Source: Acanthamoeba sp. SK_2022b
Taxonomy: Eukaryota; Discosea; Longamoebia; Acanthamoebidae
Reading direction: 5' to 3'
DNA length: 10,373 nucleotides
Assembly: GCA_027943245.1 (NCBI GenBank)
Contig: JANDJZ010001199.1
Span: forward strand, 1-10,373
Shown: piece after piece, positions 7,888-10,373 of the stretch
Numbering within the stretch: position 1 is the first letter of the stretch
How the letters are laid out: every line of letters starts with the position of its first letter
Notes under the pieces: generated by a model
Databases searched by the model: none
The model's input: only the letters and a program-made list of their open reading frames with translations
Told to the model about the DNA's origin: nothing
Translations under genes and position numbers: made by a program

Positions 7888-9546
7888 TTCGCTCCCTCGG
7901 TGGTCTTGATCTGTGATGGGTCCAGGCCCAGCAGGGATACACGTATATCTGGAGTCTCGGGGGCACCCAGACACTCCCGGATTCCACAAGCAATGGCATA
8001 GGCAAACAGCGGCGGCACGGCGTTGCCGATCTGCTTGAATGCCGGATTCATCGACCCCTTGAAAACGAAGCCGTCCGGAAAAGACTGGAGCCGCGCAGCC
8101 TCGCGGACTGTGATGGTGCGTGCCTGTTCCGAGTCGAAGTGAATGTGGGAATAGGAGTCCTTGCCGAGGTGCGCCATCAGCGTACGTACAGGGGCATCGG
8201 CGCGGAGCTTCCACCACTTGTTCGGAAACTTTCCTGGGTCGTAAGGGATGCGCCATGCCGTTATGTAGGAACTGACGTCTGGGTTCCGTGGATCGGTGGA
8301 CAGCCCGTGCTTCTTGCGGTTGGCCAGCCAAGTAGCGATCTTCTGCTCGACATATGCATGGACCTGCGGGTACTCCCAGCCCGGCTGGATCTCGGCAAAA
8401 ATCTTGTAGTCCCTGGGGAGGTATCTGAAGACGTGGCCGGTCGTCGACTTGGTTGCAAATCCCTTCCACTCGCGCATCAGACGTGAGTAGGCTGTTGCCG
8501 GGTCTTTTGTCGTGTACTCGACAGGCTCTGCTGGATCCTTGGCACCACGGCGGATTGTGCCGCTGCTCAGCATTTCTCTAGCAAACAGTGGCGGGAGATC
8601 TGCAAGGGCGTCGGATGCAGAGGTGGCGGCGGGAGAGTCGGGTGCCGGGTCCGGGATCCAGCGATGGTGCGCTGAGCCTTCGGCCTTAAGTACGCGGCGT
8701 GCGGCGTTCTTTGAACTGGTATAGCCGGAGGGCAGAACGAGGTGGTGCGTCGGCACCGGAAACCGGGGTTTAATGCCGGCAGACCGGTGGATGCCAACAA
8801 GAATCATCCGCTCCCGCATCTGAGGAACCCCGTACCAGGCGGAGTTCAGCAGCGTGTAGGCAACGTCGTAGCCCTCATCAGCAAGGCTCTTTGAAACGAG
8901 CTCGGCAACGTTGGTGCCGCCATGGTTGAGGATGTCCGGCACGTTCTCCATCAGGAGCGCAACAGGTTTTGTCGCACGGATAAACGCGACGTACCGCTCC
9001 CACAAACTCACCCGACCGTCTACGAGGAATGCTTGGTCTGCCGCTACCTCTTCACGCAGGCGCGCCTGTTCACGGAGCTTGGCCCGACCCACGCGAGCGA
9101 ACGCCTGACAGGGGGGGCCGCCGACGAGGACATCGATCTGGCGGTCGTGGCGCCCTGCGGTCGAGATCGCCGAAGACGGTTTCTGCAGTTTCGGTGACCG
9201 CATTGCGCGGGGCGTGGTGCGCTTCCTTGTCACCTCCGACAGAGCGCGAGCCGAAGTTGGCGCCGTGTGACTTTGCGGCCCATGGGTCCATCTCGATGGA
9301 TGCCACCGGCGTGAAGCCGGCAGTCAGGAAGCCCAATGAGATGCCGCCACATCCCGCGAACATGTCCATGTAACGGATCTCTCCGCCGTGCTGTATGCGC
9401 TGCAACTTGTCGTAGATCAGCTTGTCGTCGGATGTCGAGGCGCGGAAATTCTTGCCAGTCGAGGAGGGCAGGTCGGCAGCCGGGGTGCTTTGCTTTTCGT
9501 AGGTCTTGCTGGGCTGCGACTTTCGCAGCTCGGTTTGGATGGACAT
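7884..9546 (-). pseudogene. dcm: C5-cytosine DNA methyltransferase (Dcm-like), frameshifted near 9136-9168
   Basis: All hallmark motifs are present but in two frames. The start is ATG 9546 (GAGAG about 7 nt upstream). The first frame gives motif I, MFAGCGGISLGF (about 62-73), and continues to VFGDLD. The second frame resumes with IDVLVGGPPCQAF, holding the catalytic Cys (about residue 146). It continues through MENVPDIL (motif VI), QMRERMILVG (motif VIII), RTITVREAARLQSFPD (motif IX) and QIGNAVPP (motif X). Removing one base would yield about 553 residues, normal for the family, with the target-recognition region between motifs VIII and IX. The most likely site is the run CCC at 9153-9155 (GGG on the coding strand). 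The enzyme adds a methyl group to C5 of cytosine in a specific sequence; its target is unknown. It is first in a tightly overlapping operon and would supply self-protection. As written the product is truncated before the active site. Confidence 0.85.
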
Positions 9547-9838
9547 CCGGTATCTCTCATATGGAACATGCGCCAGGACCACCTGTACAGAGCGCAGGGC
9601 GACGGCGTCTCAGGCCTGTTCATCCCACGCACTGCAGCCCGGTTTGACGATTCGTCAATCGGGCGCCAAATGTTGCGTCGTGTCAGAGTGTAATGGAGCC
9701 GTCGACAAGTCTTGCCTGGACGCCGTCGAGGGTCAGGTTGAATGTATGCTCATGGCTGCATGAATTTTACCCGGATATATATTCTCCGTTTTCGGGAGGC
9801 GTTTGGTAAGCTCGACTGAATCAACGAGGATGGTGCTG
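9547..9838. promoter_or_regulatory. Divergent intergenic region between dcm and the vsr leader
   Basis: About 290 bp hold no convincing gene and must carry promoters for both the leftward methyltransferase operon and the rightward vsr unit. The 9764-9783 stretch is the most AT-rich, with a TATATT hexamer (9778-9783) that could be a -10 box for vsr, though no good -35 box is visible. A 15-bp palindrome lies at 9644-9658. Short repeats of GCCGTCGA occur near 9699 and 9722. I could not fix a promoter for dcm by eye. Several open frames cross this stretch but lack ribosome sites and recognisable protein content. Confidence 0.4.
9644..9658. repeat. 15-bp palindrome, candidate operator
   Basis: TTGACGA-T-TCGTCAA is a perfect 7-bp inverted repeat around one central base. 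It lies about 100 bp upstream of the methyltransferase start, in the divergent control region. Each half-site begins with TTGACG, resembling a -35 hexamer on both strands. Such short, tight palindromes are typical of dimeric HTH regulators or controller proteins, but no regulator gene is visible in this window. A hairpin role is unlikely because no U-tract follows. Confidence 0.4.
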
Positions 9839-9928
9839 ATGACGAAATTGACCAAGGAACGGCCGCCCGGCAGCATCAGGGATTTTGCACCGATATCTTC
9901 GGATATGTGGTGTCGGCAGAGGTGCTGA
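9839..9928 (+). CDS. Possible 29-residue leader ORF coupled to vsr
   Basis: The ATG at 9839 has GAGG about 9 nt upstream and opens a 29-codon frame. It ends in a TGA (9926-9928) sharing its last base with the vsr ATG (TGATG). The peptide begins MTKLTKERPPGSIRDF, is basic then mixed, and resembles no family I know. An in-frame ATG at 9830 is an alternative start. The one-base stop/start overlap suggests translational coupling, so the ORF may tune Vsr synthesis. It may equally be chance open frame or the remnant of a longer upstream gene. Low confidence that it is a functional peptide. Confidence 0.35.
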   Translation: MTKLTKERPPGSIRDFAPISSDMWCRQRC

Positions 9929-10344
9929 TGGATATCGTTCCTCCCGAAAAGCGCTCTCGGATGATGGCAAGCATCAAGGGTAAGAACACCAAACCGGAGC
10001 TGATCGTTCGAAAACTGGTTCACGGAATGGGCTTCCGTTATCGGCTGCACCGCAAAGATTTGCCGGGCTCTCCAGACTTGGTTTTTCCGCGCCTGAAGAA
10101 AGTGATTTTTGTCCATGGCTGTTTCTGGCACCGGCATCCTGGATGCAGATTTGCCTATACGCCAAAGTCAAACGCGCAGTTCTGGTTGAACAAGCTGGAG
10201 GGCAATAGCCGACGCGATGGTCAGGTAGTGTTGGCTCTGGATGCCCTTGGCTGGCAGGCTCTGATCGTTTGGGAGTGCGAGGTTGCCGATCTGTCTGAGC
10301 TGACCCGGAAGGTGAGTTCGTTCCTGGCGGCTGACTATCACTGA
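9928..10344 (+). CDS. vsr: Very short patch repair (Vsr) mismatch endonuclease
   Basis: This 138-residue protein has the standard Vsr length and signature. An N-terminal RSRMMASIKGKNTKPE segment is followed by FRYRLHRKDLPGSPDLVFPR, with catalytic D50. Next comes FVHGCFWHRHPGC, holding H63 and zinc ligands C65, H70 and C73, and finally IVWECE with C117. Vsr nicks 5' of the T in T:G mismatches that arise when 5-methylcytosine deaminates, starting very short patch repair. Such genes accompany C5-cytosine methyltransferases. The ATG at 9928 is chosen because AGAGG lies about 6 nt upstream and homologues begin near this residue; a GTG at 9907 would add seven unlikely residues. It is transcribed away from the methyltransferase gene. 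All active-site positions are present, so it appears intact. Nothing notable is seen in the 29 bases after its stop. Confidence 0.95.
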   Translation: MDIVPPEKRSRMMASIKGKNTKPELIVRKLVHGMGFRYRLHRKDLPGSPDLVFPRLKKVIFVHGCFWHRHPGCRFAYTPKSNAQFWLNKLEGNSRRDGQVVLALDALGWQALIVWECEVADLSELTRKVSSFLAADYH

Positions 10345-10373
10345 TCATCAGGTCGTTTGCCGACTGGTCCCGT

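Noticed and set aside
7888..8469. Upstream extension of the MORC frame inside the methyltransferase gene
   Set aside because: The translated extension is low-complexity Pro/Arg/Gly shadow sequence of the methyltransferase. The GTG overlapping the stop at 7887 fits operon structure much better.
9111..9117. Seven-G run (C7 on the coding strand) as the site of the methyltransferase frameshift
   Set aside because: The run encodes the conserved GGPPC motif, and the conserved IDVLV segment just before it is already in the same frame, so the shift must lie upstream of the run.
9733..10137. 134-codon open frame on the minus strand
   Set aside because: Most of it is antisense to the well-supported vsr gene; no motif or ribosome site supports it.
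1..10373. CRISPR arrays, tRNAs, insertion sequences or att-site direct repeats
   Set aside because: No spaced direct repeats, cloverleaf-like segments, transposase motifs or terminal inverted repeats were seen; the island's borders are outside the window.

Overview
The window is a defence-type accessory island from a moderately GC-rich bacterium. Codon use and the style of the Vsr and Dcm proteins suggest a proteobacterium, but nothing here fixes the genus. There are no RNA genes, insertion sequences or CRISPR arrays. Apart from two control regions it is densely coding.

Right part (about 7.9-10.3 kb): a Vsr-type mismatch endonuclease gene on the + strand (9928-10344) is preceded by a tiny coupled leader ORF. 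A C5-cytosine DNA methyltransferase gene (dcm-like, 9546 to 7884) diverges from it on the minus strand. The intergenic region between them carries a 15-bp palindrome that could be an operator. The methyltransferase reading frame is broken by a net +1 shift upstream of its catalytic PPC motif.

Middle (2.6-7.9 kb, minus strand): three more genes follow dcm with overlaps of 4, 1 and 8 nt. They encode a MORC/MutL-like GHKL ATPase with an unrecognised N-terminal module, a Z1-family superfamily II helicase-like protein, and a DUF4420-type PD-(D/E)XK nuclease. This matches the family of restriction-modification neighbourhoods described by Iyer, Abhiman and Aravind (2008), in which prokaryotic MORC-like ATPases occur with SF2 helicases, endonucleases and methylases. 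The natural reading is that the methylase marks self DNA. The MORC ATPase and Z1 motor would then survey or remodel DNA, the PD-(D/E)XK protein would cut it, and Vsr would repair T:G mismatches left by 5-methylcytosine deamination.

Left part (1-2.43 kb, minus strand): after a 175-bp gap come a protein with two GHKL ATPase modules (an Hsp90/MORC-like one at the N-terminus and a histidine-kinase-like one at the C-terminus) and, 21 bp further on, a receiver-domain gene that runs off the left edge. This looks like a phosphorelay-like pair attached to the restriction cassette. The two-headed kinase gene also contains a frameshift (net -1). Two frameshifts in one island mean either ongoing decay or base-calling errors. 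The methylase break matters most, because losing the methylase while the nuclease operon stays open would normally endanger the host.

The most notable points are the coupling of a dual-GHKL/receiver pair to a MORC-Z1 restriction cassette, the strong internal start site inside the MORC gene, and the two frame breaks.
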